NCBI RefSeq assembly: GCF_029784165.1
Contig: NC_073696.1
Location: 232,203,771 to 232,267,770 of the forward strand
DNA from: Wyeomyia smithii
Taxonomy: Eukaryota; Arthropoda; Insecta; Diptera; Culicidae
Length of the DNA stretch: 64,000 nucleotides
Direction of reading: 5' to 3'
Positions 23,601 through 35,189 of the stretch are shown here, in pieces (the stretch's first letter is position 1; each line of letters begins with the position of its first letter). The translations under genes were made by a program, and so were the position numbers. The notes below the pieces were generated by a model. That model was given only the letters and a program-made list of their open reading frames with translations. It was not told where the DNA came from and searched no databases.

Positions 23601-25429
23601 TTGTAAGAAAAGACATCACAGTCCGACCCCATTCGACAAGATCAATGCGTGATGCGATTTAATTTTCCCCTCACTGCTCGAAACAAGCCACTGGCTGGGA
23701 TAGAATCTCTTTTCGATGAAAATGCGCGCCGTCTGCGACCTGCCGAGTTTTCCTCCCCGGCAACCCACGCCTCATCCGTCACTGGTTCGGTTAAGCCTTA
23801 TAGATGGCGATTAAGCGATTGATTAACTATCTTAAGCACGCCTTAATAACCCGTAATGATGGCCTTTTGCTTCTTCCCGGCCGGCCTGTCTACCTGCTGG
23901 AAATGTCCAGCGGAGGCTGACATCGGAAGGAAAAGAACACCGCGCTAGCAATGAAACGCAGCACGCAAAAATATGTGAATTATTCATCCCACGTTGCTTG
24001 GAACGGCGTCGCGGCGGTTGTTTGATTGCATCGTCCGCAGAGGTGCTTTATCGTCTTCTAAGCGGATCGGCTCGAATCAAACGGCAAACGTTGCTTGGAT
24101 GGCCACAGACAAGAATGAGGTAGCTTATTTTGTACGCACATTGTTGTAATAACGCTGACGACCAATATCGAATATCGATGATGTAATTTTCTGTTCCTTG
24201 TTTTGGTCCCCAGAAGTTGCACACATTTTCGGGACAAACAAAAATCAATCAAGTTTAAATGGCGGTTTATCCTTTGACCCAAAATATCGAGAAGCAAAGC
24301 AATCACGGTCAATTAAAAGTAATATTATGCAATTGAGTGGAAATGTATTCATCCTTCGGTTGGGTTCCCCGTTTCGCCACAGCCTTTCGGCAGGATCAAC
24401 GTTGACAGCTTTTCGCGAGAGTCAAATTTTGTAATTCACATTACTAAAATAAGTAACGCGGCTCCAATGTTATGAAATAAGGAAATAAAACTTCAAGGCA
24501 AGTTTATCATTTCAGTGCTGGCTCTGGTGCGAAGCCTGGTTTTTATTCACTTTTAAACGGCAACTTGAAGCAACCGGTTAAATTAAACTTAATCTCGCGG
24601 CAAAAGCCTCCGCCTACCGAGTGACTCGCCCAGCCCTCGTCCACAAAAAGACACACAAAACAAGCAACGACGACGGTAACGCAATTCTGCCGAACGAATG
24701 AGCGGAGGAGTCACCTAAAAAAACAAGCCAAAAAACAAGGAGAAAGTGCGTAAAAATGAAATCTGTGCAGAAAATCACCAAAATTTGCCATTAAAAAGAA
24801 CCGTTGATTACTTGTCTCGCTCGAGCCCGGGTCAACCTGATAGTGAAGCGATTCGTTTCTCCAGTGCAACGCCAAATCTTTTCTTCCTCCTAGTCGTCAA
24901 CTCCGTTCTTCCTCCATCAGATGGAAAGCCTGATTATCGATTGCTCTACCGATGAGGATGAGGATGAGGATGATGATGATGACCAAGACGAGCCTATAAA
25001 AAAGCACCGCAACTTTGGATTCGGACCAACAGCAGCAGAAGCAGCGTCCCGTCCACCCACTCGGTGCTTGCCCGGTGCCGGTCATCGTGTGTTTTTGGTA
25101 CGAGTTTCAAGACCCGTTTGAATCCCTGTGTTGCAACTCGCAACGGCGGCGGTGTCTTGTTCTCCCACTTCTCGTCGGTGGCAGAAAGGCTTGTCACTTG
25201 CTTGAAACCGTACGAAATCGACCCCGAAAAACGACCCGATTCAGTTGATGCCAGAAGAGTTTGTGCAATGCAATGATTTTGCAAAAATAGAGAACAGAAA
25301 CAAATAGACTAAACATGAAATAAAAATTTTAACTACGAATTATAAATGTAAAACACGTGCAGACTCAGAGAAAATGTTATTAATACAAACAATAAGAGAG
25401 CAAAATATATTTAGAAAATCCAATCCAAA
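23601..25429. other. GC-richer host-like non-coding island
   Basis: The balanced-composition stretch at 23640-24060 and 24480-25280 includes (GATGAG/GAT)n at about 24951-24981. It resembles conserved non-coding or UTR sequence more than transposon DNA. A frame at 24921-25121 starts MESLIIDCSTDEDEDEDDDD, but the acidic run comes from the microsatellite and nothing else supports an exon. The right edge grades into the minisatellite. Confidence 0.35.
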
Positions 25430-28012
25430 CAAAAGCAAATCAGAATTTATTAAATCTTCAATTCAAGCCAAATCCAATATGAATTCAAACAAAATCTAAT
25501 CCAAATCCAATCTCAATCAAATTAAAATTAATTTCAAATGCAATCCAAATCTAAAAAATATCCGTTCAAAATACAGTTCTTTCCACATCAAATCCAAATC
25601 CAATCCAAATCCAATCAAAATTTGATCAGAATCCAAACCAAATGCTATCCAAATCCAATTCGAATGCAATCCAAATTCGATAAATAACAAATCCACATAA
25701 AATTCTAATCCAAATCCAACCAAAACTAAAAACAAATCCAAATGCATTCAATTAATATTTCAAATCCAGTGTGTATGAATTCCAAATTCAATCAATATTA
25801 AACACACACTTAATTTAAATCCAATCCATTTTCAATCAAACCCCACTCCAATTTCAATCAATAACCATACCAAATGCATTCCGCATCAAAGCCAATACCA
25901 AATCTATTTCAAATCAAAACCAATTCCTATACAAACTCAATTCAAATCCAATTCTAATCCGATCAAGAAACAATCCAATCTAAATTCAAATCCATTCCAA
26001 ACCCCATCCAAATTCAATCCAAATCCAATCCAAATTCAATCCAAATCCAATCCAAATCCAATTAAAATCCAATCCAAATCCAATCCAAATCCAATCCAAA
26101 TCCAATCCAAATCCAATCCAAATCCAATCCAAATCCAATCCAAATCCAATCCAAATCCAATCCAAATCCAATCCAAATGCAATCCAAATCCAATCCAAAT
26201 CCAATCCAAATCCAATCCAAATCCAATCCAAATCCAATCAAAATCCAATCCAAATCCAATCCAAATCCATTCCAAATCGAATCCAATTCAAATCCAATCT
26301 AAATCCAATCCAATCCAAATCCAATCCAATCCAAATCCAATCCAAATCCAATCCAAATCCAATCCAAATCCAATCCAGATCCAATCCAAATCCAATCCAA
26401 ATCCAATCCAAAGACAATCCAAATCCAATCCAAATCCAATCCAAATTCAATCCAAAATCAATCAATATCCAATCCAAATCCAATCCAAATCCAATCTAAA
26501 TCCAATCCAAATCCAATCCAAATCCAATCCAAACCCAATCCAAATCCAATCCAATCCAAATCCAATCCAATCCAAATCCAATCCAAGTCCAATCCAAATC
26601 CAATCCAAATCCAATCCAAATCCAATCCAAACCCAATCCAAATCCAATCCAAATCCAATCCAAAACCAATCCAAATCCAATCCAAATCCAATCCAAATCC
26701 AATCCAAATCCAATCCAAATCCAATCCAAATCCAATCCAAATCCAATCCAAATCCAATCCAAATCCAATCCAAATCCAATCCAAATCCAATCCAAATCCA
26801 ACCCAAATCCAATCCAAATCCAATCCGAATCCAATTCAAATCCAATCCAAATCCAATCCAAATCCAATTCAAATCCAATCCTAATCCAATCCAAATCCAA
26901 TCCAAAGCCGATCCAAATTCAATCCAAATCCAATCCAAATCCAATCCAAATCCAATCCAAATCCAATCCAAATCCAATCCAAATCCAATCCAAATCCAAT
27001 CCAAATCCAATCCAAATCCAATCCAAATCCAATCCTGATCCACTCCAAATCCAATCCAAATCCAATCCAAATCCAATCCAAATCCAATCCAAATCCAATC
27101 CAAATCCAATCCAAATCCAATCCAAATCCAATCCAAATCCAATCCAAATCCAATCCAAATCCAATCCATATCCATTCCAAATCCAATCCAAATCCAATCC
27201 AAGTCCAATCCAAATCCAATCCAAATCCAATCCAAATCCAATCCAAATCCAATCCAAATCCAATCCAAATCCAATCCAAATCCAATCTAAATCAATTCCA
27301 AATCCAATCCAAATCCAATCCAAATTCAATCCAAATCCAATCCAAATCTAATTCAAATCCAAACCAAATCCAATCCAAATCCAATCCAAATCCAATCCAA
27401 ATCCAATCCCAATCCAATGCAAGTCCAATCCAAATCCAATCCAAATCAAATCCAAATCCATTCTAAATCCAATCCAAATCCAATCCAAATCCAATCCAAA
27501 TCCAATCCAAATCAAATCCAATCCAAATCAAATCCAAATCCAATCCAAATTCAATCCAAATCCAATCCAAATCCAATCCAAATCCAATCCAAATCCAATC
27601 CAAATCCAATCCAAATCCAATCCAAATCCAATCCAAATCCAATCCAAATCCAATCCAATCCAATCCAAATCCAATCCAAATCCAAATCCAACTCAAATCC
27701 GATCAAGAAACAATCCACAATAAAATTCAAATTCAAATTTAATCCAAATCCAACCCAAATGCAATCTAAATGCAATCCAAATCAAATCCAAATCCAATCC
27801 AAGTCCAATTCAAATCCAATCCAAATCCAATCCAAATCCAATCCAAATCCAATCCAAATCCAATCCAAATCCAATCCAAATCCAATCCAAATCCAATCCA
27901 AATCCAATCCAAATCCAATCCAAATCCAATCCAAATCCAATCCAAATCCAATCCAAATCTAATCCAAATGCAATCCAAACCCTACCCGAATCCAATCCAC
28001 ATCCAAATTGAA
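25430..28012. repeat. 11-bp minisatellite array, unit AAATCCAATCC
   Basis: Roughly 2.5 kb of near-perfect tandem AAATCCAATCC. The left ~550 bp (25430-25980) is strongly diverged, while 26040-27680 and 27780-27960 are almost homogeneous. Because 11 is not a multiple of 3 and the unit makes no stop, all three minus frames read rotations of DLDWIWIGFGL and plus frames read KSNPNPIQIQS. This yields spurious ORFs up to 270 codons. Occasional units lack bases (CCAATCCAATCC), which shifts the frame. A shared odd segment GATCAAGAAACAATCCA occurs at about 25961 and 27703. Confidence 0.97.
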
Positions 28013-30255
28013 TTCCTGCGTTATTTAAAAAAAATATATATTGGGAAGAAGACTAACAACAAATATAATTCAACTCAACTCCAATTCATTGAGCGTTTGA
28101 ATGTAAATGTTGAAAGGATTATTGTGTTATTATCGAATAATAATTTCTCAAAACGTGTGTGTAACAACTAAAAAATACATCATTTTGGGAACACTGCAGC
28201 ATTCCCGTTTCTCGTCTGTTCAGTCGAAAAGTTTTAACGTGCTTCACTTGATCGTCTGCTAGTCGGCTGTACTTAGTAGTGGCCCTGCACCACCGATCAG
28301 GTCAGGGTATAAAATGGCGTTTATCGTGGTCTGCATTCCCCGCTACCCCTCCCCCCTTCTCCCATCGATTTACGCCAGTCTGTTTCGCTTCCGATTTGGT
28401 TGTCGATGATAATACAGGTAATAAAAAAATCTTAATATGTAATGCTTACAAAGAGCGAACGAAATCCGATCGTGCTGTCAGTGGGAGGGAAAGAGACACA
28501 GACAGTGGGGGGACACTAGGGGCAAGCCTCGGAGGTGGGAGGGAAATGATGAAATCCTGTTTCAAGTCTTCTCTCCGCATTTTATTGTTTTTGTGCGGCT
28601 GATGGTTTTTTTTTTTTTTTTTTGTTTCATCGTGCACAAGGGCCGGTTTTTGCTTTGCTCTCCTTCGCCATTTATGTGGTCCTGCCGCACAAAGGACACA
28701 CGTAAGCAAATATGTAAGTAGCCGCCATACGATCGCACCTATTCCGCGTCGTCGTCGTCCGGCTGAAAGTTTTGGCCATGAGATGAACGATTTCTTGAGT
28801 CCCCTCGTCTCTTCATTCGAAAGATATAGACTGGATTGGCTATCAGAGACGAGAACAAGGCTTTGGAGGTGGTGTGTGCAAGGAGGAAACGGAATAAACT
28901 GGAGCGTCGTAAATTATAAAGTGACCCAGATTAACTGGATTTGTCCTTTTTTGTAACGCTCGAAACTCTCGCACGGTTGCACTTTCTGTGGCAGCAGGAA
29001 GAATTTCCGTCCGGACGATGGGAGAATTAACGAGGATTTATTGCCTTGATAGTGAAATTTATTTCTTCTTTTTTCGGTGGATTGGTCCGATCGGCAAAGG
29101 AATCAATCTTTCGAATGTTCTTTTTTTGTTTCGTGAAGGTATTATATAACCAAACGATCAACAAATTTGTGTACAGTCCTAATCAATTTGTGTTTTACGT
29201 TTTGGGCACTAGCTAACTAACCACAGTATCAACGGCTGATATCGCCAGAGGTAAAAAAATAACCACTAGATGGGGAAGCAACAGCAACTCGTCCACTCAT
29301 TATCGCTCCCATCAAGACGGGCCATCACCTCTATTAGCAACTGTCGACAAGTTTTTGTGCAAAATTGATTTTTTTCTTACACACCACCAATGGAATGTTA
29401 GCCAATCCCCATCGAGCGAACCAAATCTGCGCGAACGCGCTAACCAACGTGAAGGTGATTAGCGTAGAGCAGATGCTGGTGGTACCTTAGTTAAACTAGA
29501 CTGGACTCCTAGGTAAGTGAGCCGGCGTTCGTCAGTTCGTCGTTCGCTGTAAAGTCAGACTCAGTTTCCATAGCTCAAAGGCTATCGTTAGACTGATTGC
29601 TTCGAAGCGTACGGCCTGGTGCTAGTCGGAGTCTGAACTTACTCACTGGCAGGTGGGAAAAAAGAACCACTTGATCTTTGACTTGGGCTGATGATCCACC
29701 GCACCGAGCAAACCAAGAGCAAATCTGCCGTTCAACACCTGCCCCACCTGCGATCGGAAGGGAGAACAACGTGTAGCGCTAGGCTAAGCTCTTTCTCTTG
29801 CTCTCTAGGCCCTGCGAGGTGTGAAATTAATCAAGCAAATTTTCCGAACGACGTTAAACACGCTGTCTAATTTGCACTGCAATCATCATCATTCGTTCGA
29901 GTTTCGTTCCGTTCGCTGGTTACAGTCGGTCGCAGTTTGTCGCCGGTGGGAAGGCGATCCCGACCAGAAGAGGTTGGCAGTGAAGAGCGTTTTGAAAAAT
30001 TGATGCCCCTTAAGATCCTTCGCCAGACAATTTGTAGAAATTGTTACAAGTCTAGTGAATGGCTGGATGCTGCGCTCTGGGTTGTGCAGTGGACTAGAGT
30101 CTCACGGGTTGGGTATAAACAAAGTTTTAATTACCAATTTTGCTTTTCGACAAGGACCGTTCCTAAATCATGCGGTCAATAGGACGGCCGAAGGCTGTCG
30201 AAAGATTACGTATACCGCTCTAACGAATCAAATAAATTTGGTTATTGTAGGACAT
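28013..30255. other. Host-like island with promoter-type signals
   Basis: Mostly balanced composition without repeats. It contains TTCAGTCG near 28219, a TATA box at 28308-28314, GTCAGTTCGTCGTTCG near 29530 and ACAGTCGGTCGCAGTTTG near 29922. The last two resemble arthropod initiator regions (TCAGT followed by TCG-rich sequence). No downstream coding exon is recognisable within the window. This is a plausible promoter/5' UTR region of a host gene, by inference only. Confidence 0.4.
28308..28314 (+). promoter_or_regulatory. Candidate TATA box
   Basis: TATAAAA in the context GGGTATAAAATGGCG, in a GC-richer non-repeat region. About 25 bp downstream lies TGCATTCC, a weak initiator match. No transcript evidence is available from sequence. 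Confidence 0.25.
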
Positions 30256-30530
30256 GGATACTTCGGTATAGCTCCGAACGGCCGAAACACAAACGGCCGA
30301 ATCTCAAACGGCCGAATTTCAAACGTCCGAATTATATCAATACTAACGAAAGGCCGAAATTTCGATCGGCCGAATCACGAAAGGTCGATTTATTTTTTAA
30401 TTGGAATTTTTTTTCGTTACAGCTATTTTATATTGCATACTTTTTAGGCAACATAAAAACATGGATAAAAAAAAGGAAAACTTGCCTGAAATAAATGTAT
30501 AATAACTAGTTTTTTCGTTGGACATTCTGT

Positions 30531-30790
30531 TTGCAAACGATATCAATGCGGCTCTGCCGCATAATCGAGGGCAAGGAACCAAGGCGGCCCTAAGCCGGCG
30601 CGGTGTCCGATGGCCGAGCCAGCCGCCGACCCGCCGTCGGAAGCGGCGGCCTCTCGCATGCAAACAACTGATCTACTAGATTGCCCGGATTACTGAAGCA
30701 TAGGGGCAATCCCCTAGTTTACGTCCGAACGAGCGGTAGCGAGTAAGAACAGCATGCGCCCCGGACAATCGAGTTGGCCGAAGGCCACGA
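30531..30790. other. GC-rich island inside the unclassified transposon
   Basis: About 260 bp of strongly GC-rich sequence sits in AT-rich surroundings. It has several short self-complementary stretches such as CCGACCCGCCGTCGG and GCGGCTCTGCCGC. It does not read as a convincing protein in any frame. It could be an internal structural part of the transposon or captured foreign DNA; the sequence alone does not decide. Confidence 0.5.
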
Positions 30791-31537
30791 GTGTGTTGCA
30801 TTAAATCAATTTTCAATTTTGTTTTTATTCTATGAAACAATTAGGGAACGGAAACAAAGAACAAGGAAACGAAATAAATATTTTCGAAACCCTTTTTTTG
30901 TATAAATTCTCAGAATTTTTCGCATGGGTGGTAGCACTTTATCAAATCAAATAGCCAAAATTCTTCTCAAGCATTACGTATTTTATGGACATTTTCTTAC
31001 AACATTTCAGCTTTAGATAAGTGATATTTAAAATAAAGAAAATGCTATAAATTGGAGTTGCACCGAATAATAGGGCTGGGAGAATGTTTTTTTGTGGAAA
31101 GTACCGAATTTTCAGTTTACAAAATAATGGTTTTAACTTGAGCTTGTCTAGGGTAAGTCACATTAGGTCAATAACAATTTGGTGTTTAATTTTTCTCATC
31201 TTATCATCATTTTTCTTTGCCAATTCGGCCGCCTGTTCAGCCAAATATTCGGCCGAATATTCAACAGAACATGATGATTAAATGAGAAAAATTAAAAACC
31301 AAATTACTTATTAATTAAAGAGGATTACCCTGGACAAGAACTAGTTTCAATCATTATTCGATAACCCGAATATACATTTGTGAAGAAAAAAAAACCCGAA
31401 TATTCGGTAATTTTCAAAATAAAGTTTTTCCCAGACCTATTATTCGGTGCATCTCTACTATAAATAATCGAACTTAAAATGATAAATAATCGAGTCCATA
31501 TATCATCGAGTCTATGTATTATCGAGTCTATATATTA

Positions 31538-33045
31538 GGGTGTCCCAAAATTGCACAAGTCTGGGGCTCACCCTCCAGATGATAGAAAATAGAGTTACGA
31601 ACAAACTTTTGTTCGGCGGCAGCTTTAGAAAATGATGTTTTCAACTGGCCCCGATGACTTTTTTGAAAAAAAATCGGTTTTTCTTATGTTAAATCCAAAA
31701 AAATGTCCAGTTATTCAATTTTTCATGAAACCTAATCCTTTTATATTTTTTACAGGTTCCTTAGGGTCCAAACTGTAAGGAAAAAATTCGTTTCGGATTG
31801 ATTATCGTCAATTTATTGTCCTAAAAAAATTTCTATCGTTTGGAAAAGAGATTTTTCAAGTATACTTTGACATTCAGTCGATAAAAGTGGGTATTAAACC
31901 TAATGCTCTCACCAACTAAATACCATTAAAAGTTGGGAAATTTTATGGGGAAGAACGTTTCCAAAGACTATATGGCTCTAAAATAACTTGATTTTAAGTT
32001 ATTCGTGATTTACTGTAAAATAAAAAGTTTAATTTTAATGTTTTGAAATTAAACTTTTTATTGTTTTTGATGTTTTGATTGAAAAAATATTATCAAGTTA
32101 ACTAAAGGGGAGCAAATGTATGTAATTTAACGAGGATGCGTAAAATGAACAAGGACAGAAAGTGCGACTTAAAATTAGAAAAAAAAAATCTTATTCAGAT
32201 GGGACTCGAACCCGCAATCTCCGGTGACTTCGGTACGGTACGGTACGGTACGGTACTTGAAAATGGTGAGCAGTGAAAACGAAAATTCATGAGTGAAAAC
32301 ATTTTCGTCTGTAAAAAAACTTAGTGGACTCACAGTTTTTTCGATAGACTGCGGCTTGATATCAAGTTTTTTTTATTCAGGAAGATCCCAAGGCCTGAAT
32401 AGAAAGAAATTATTATCTTGATGCCAAATCGAAATGTTGAAGCTTAACAGTTACCCTGCAGAACGAGCCCTTGGAGTAACAGGAGATTTAGTTGAAATTA
32501 TAATACTATATGATACGGCAAATGAACATTTTAGTATTAGAAAACATCAAAATGTAACTTATTATTCCACAGTAAATCACGAATAACTCAAAATAAAGTT
32601 ATTTTAGAGCCATATAGTCTTCGGCAATGTTCTTTCCCATAAAATTTCCCAACTTTTAATGGAATTCAGTTGGTGAGAGCATTAGGTTTAATACCCACTT
32701 TTATTGATTGAATGTCAAAGTACACTTAAAAAATCTCTTTTTCAAACGATAGATTTTTTTTATGAAAATAAATTGACAATAATCAATCCGAAACGAATTT
32801 TCTCCTTACAGTTTGGACCCTAAGGAACCTTTAAAAAATATAAAAGGATTAGATTTCATGGAAAATTGAATAACAGGACATGTTTTTTGGATTTAACATA
32901 AGAAAAACCGATTTTTTCAAAAAAGTCATCGGGGCCAGTTGAAAACATCATTTTCTAAAGCTGCCGCCGAACAAAAGTTTGTTCGTAACACCATTTTCTA
33001 TCATCTGGAGGGTGAGCCCCAGACTTGTGCAATTTTGGGACACCC
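31538..33045. mobile_element. Large foldback element, TA target, GGGTGTCCC ends
   Basis: The arms of roughly 500 bp are highly complementary. The left starts GGGTGTCCCAAAATTGCAC and the right ends GTGCAATTTTGGGACACCC, perfectly inverted. The match continues through 'gaacaaacttttgttcggcggcag' and its complement near 32965. TA flanks both ends (31536-31537, 33046-33047). The ~500-bp centre (about 32040-32540) is unpaired and holds a B-box-like motif and a CGGTA pentanucleotide run. No transposase. It is nested in the 30265-33429 element. Confidence 0.9.
32201..32255 (-). repeat. tRNA B-box-like remnant with (CGGTA)5
   Basis: On the minus strand GCGGGTTCGAGTCCC matches the tRNA B box/T-arm. Directly upstream on that strand, where the anticodon arm should be, are five CGGTA repeats (32231-32255 on plus). 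It looks like a tRNA-derived scrap modified by pentanucleotide expansion. Confidence 0.45.
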
Positions 33046-33438
33046 TACTATATATATAATCGATTCTGAATTATAAATAAGTGCAGTGACGTTTGGATTA
33101 TTCCAAGATCATTTTCTTATTTATTTCATGTTATTTTTGTGTGTATGTGTTAATATACGTTCATATGTGTGTGAATGTAAAGTATCGAATGTTTGGAATA
33201 GTTGTGCTGTAGGCTACCATAAATTTGTTACTTAGAGTGAAAAAGAAATGCACCAGAAATTATAGAAATCGTGTAAATTTTAACAAATAATAAGTTCGAA
33301 TGAAAGAGGCTTGGTTTCACCGCTAGGTGGATGATTTCGGGTTTCATTTAAATCACTGTTATTTATCAATGATTTTTCGGCCTGTCGAATGATTCGGCCT
33401 TTTGTGGTTCGGCCGTTTGTAGGTAAACCGGATACTTC

Positions 33439-34029
33439 ATCGTCAAAACGGTGTGTTTGACAGGAACATCTACGAACTAATCAAAAGCATCAAGTGATAG
33501 CGATCAATAAAATTTATCAAGACGATAATGTTGATGTAGATGTAATAGTTTTATGTTCAATTGTTGAATTAAGTTGTTGTATCATGTTCGGAGTAATTTT
33601 TAGAATATGAGATAACTTCGTTATATCATGGAAAACTCATTCAATTGTTCACTATTATCAGAAAACAACTTCTCTCGGTGTTGCATCTATGGCATTTGAT
33701 TTTTGTGTAGAACAGAAATTTTTCAGGGATAATTGGGTATTTTGAGTATAGTTGTAACGAATGTAATTTGATATAAGTATTTGAGGCAGTTTTTTTGGTA
33801 ATTGCACACGCGGGTTTAGTGAGAAATCCGTCATTTTGTTTTGTATTTTATCAAACAAATTGTTCTTTTTTCATGTTTAAACCTACCTTTACACACATGC
33901 ATAAATAAATCTCTCTATGTCGCTTTTTCACTTCAAAAAATAATAAGATTCACCCCCGACTCACAAGGATACTCGCTTAACTTAGCAAAGTCATCGCTCA
34001 TTACGCTAAAATCTACCTTTTACCGAACA
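33439..34029. other. Unassigned sequence
   Basis: AT-rich, with no supported gene. Minus-strand sequence toward 34000 may be the far end of the copia fragment that follows. Confidence 0.3.
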
Positions 34030-34850
34030 TTTATTCAAATCCCAACATCTTCATGTCTTCAAATAGTTTCGAGCAAGATAACTCGCGAGCAGAATGTTAC
34101 AGTTCGATTGACTAATCTCTTCGTAGGCAAGACTGATAGTATTCCGGTTGATGATGATGGGATCGATCCTTAGCACTGAGCGATGAACTGACGGCGTCCT
34201 CTCAGCTCACAGTCCCATGCGACGCAGCTTTTGGTGCAACTTATTGTTCCATACTGCACTTACTTGTCTCAAACTGTAGAGGGCCTTTTCCAATCTGCAC
34301 GCTTATCTTGAAATCCATCTAGCTGCTCCATGAATATCTACTAGTCATCCAAGTCAGCCCGGAAAAAACGTCGTCACAGCATCAATCTAGTATACTTGCT
34401 GATCGTACTGCACCGCCATCGCCAGGAGATAGCGGATTATTGAGTGGCAAACGACAGACTAACAGGTTTGGCTGTAATCCACATCTTTGAATTGCGAGCA
34501 GCTTTGTAGCGGTCGATCGTCCCATCGGTATTAAGCTTGACCTTTAAAACCAGAAGCTTTCCGTCATTTCAGTAGGTTGAAAAGAGCCCACGTTACGTTC
34601 TAGCATAGCGCCTGGCACTTCGCCTGTAGCTCATCGAGTACTAGCACTGGTTCCTGTGATGCCGGTATACTACCTTCTTGAAGATCCAAATGATTGACCA
34701 ACGTTACCTTCGTTGGCAGATTTTCAATCATAAAGATGTCGTCTCGACTTTCACACACCTTGTTGTCCGTGAATTTTTCGTGGGGGGTAGCGGCAACACC
34801 TTCTCTCGAATATCGGTTTATGAGGAACACTATCGATGAAGACACTTTTG
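34030..34850 (-). pseudogene. Ty1/copia integrase-RT region fragment
   Basis: Read from 34845 downward: SREGVAATPHEKFT (the linker before the reverse transcriptase), then in broken frames a DGTIDRYKA-like block, DVDYSQT and SIIRYLLAMAVQYDQQVY. DAVTTFFRADLDD follows, then a segment resembling the F.MK.LG block near 34060. These are the ordered landmarks of a copia reverse transcriptase. Many stops and frame changes are present and no LTRs are visible, so this is an ancient fragment. Confidence 0.65.
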
Positions 34851-34879
34851 TTCAAACCTTCTTGCTTAACTGAACATCG

Positions 34880-35110
34880 ACCGTCAGACACCTGCCACGC
34901 TTAAAGATGGAACGGTTCATTATCTCTAACTATTTGCAGGGCATATTCCAGAAACTGTACGTTTGCTTCAGATGGTTCGAGAGAGGACACAAATCCTGGA
35001 TCTGCAACGGCTATAGAGGTTATAAAGCGAAAGACTACTGGGAGTTTCCAAAGTGCCTAGTATGTTCCGGAAAACGGCATCGACCTTGCTCCGCATCTTC
35101 TTGACCTTCC
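34880..35110 (+). pseudogene. R1-type ORF1 zinc-knuckle fragment
   Basis: The frame at 34907-35104 reads YVCFRWFERGHKSWICNGY, then GYKAKDYWEFPKCLVCSGKRH. These match in order the CCHC knuckles at the end of R1-clade ORF1 (C-x2-C-x4-H-x4-C followed by a GHKAKDC..PKCLVC block). Trp and Tyr replace two Cys ligands, so the fingers are broken. It could be part of the R1 copy whose ORF2 is at 36830-38800. Confidence 0.55.
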
Positions 35111-35189
35111 CTGGTCGTTTGGCCTCTTCGCCATTCTGGTGCGTCTTACCTCCTACCTTCCACGGTGCCCCAAGGGTTCTGCGCAGTCT

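Larger units (their letters stand above)
30265..33429. mobile_element. Unclassified DNA transposon with 38-bp TIRs and 9-bp duplication
   Basis: The left end (GGTATAGCTCCGAACGGCC...) and the inverse of the right end (GGTTTACCTACAAACGGCC...) align over 38 bp with about six mismatches. GGATACTTC flanks both sides (30256-30264 and 33430-33438). The ends are made of repeated GGCCGAA motifs, in one orientation at the left and the other at the right. A 9-bp duplication (or 8, if one G belongs to the TIR) is compatible with Mutator-like or other 8-9-bp superfamilies; no transposase is recognisable to decide. It carries a GC-rich segment and a nested foldback element of 1.5 kb. Confidence 0.8.

Noticed and set aside
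24921..25121. Plus-strand frame beginning MESLIIDCSTDEDEDEDDDD
   Set aside because: The acidic run comes from a GAT/GAG microsatellite, the remainder is not protein-like and overlapping frames are equally open.
26036..27962. Many long open frames (up to 270 codons) on both strands
   Set aside because: They are frame rotations of the 11-bp minisatellite, which lacks stop codons, not genes.
25430..28012. CRISPR-like regular array
   Set aside because: The units are 11 bp without spacers, in an evidently eukaryotic context. It is a minisatellite.
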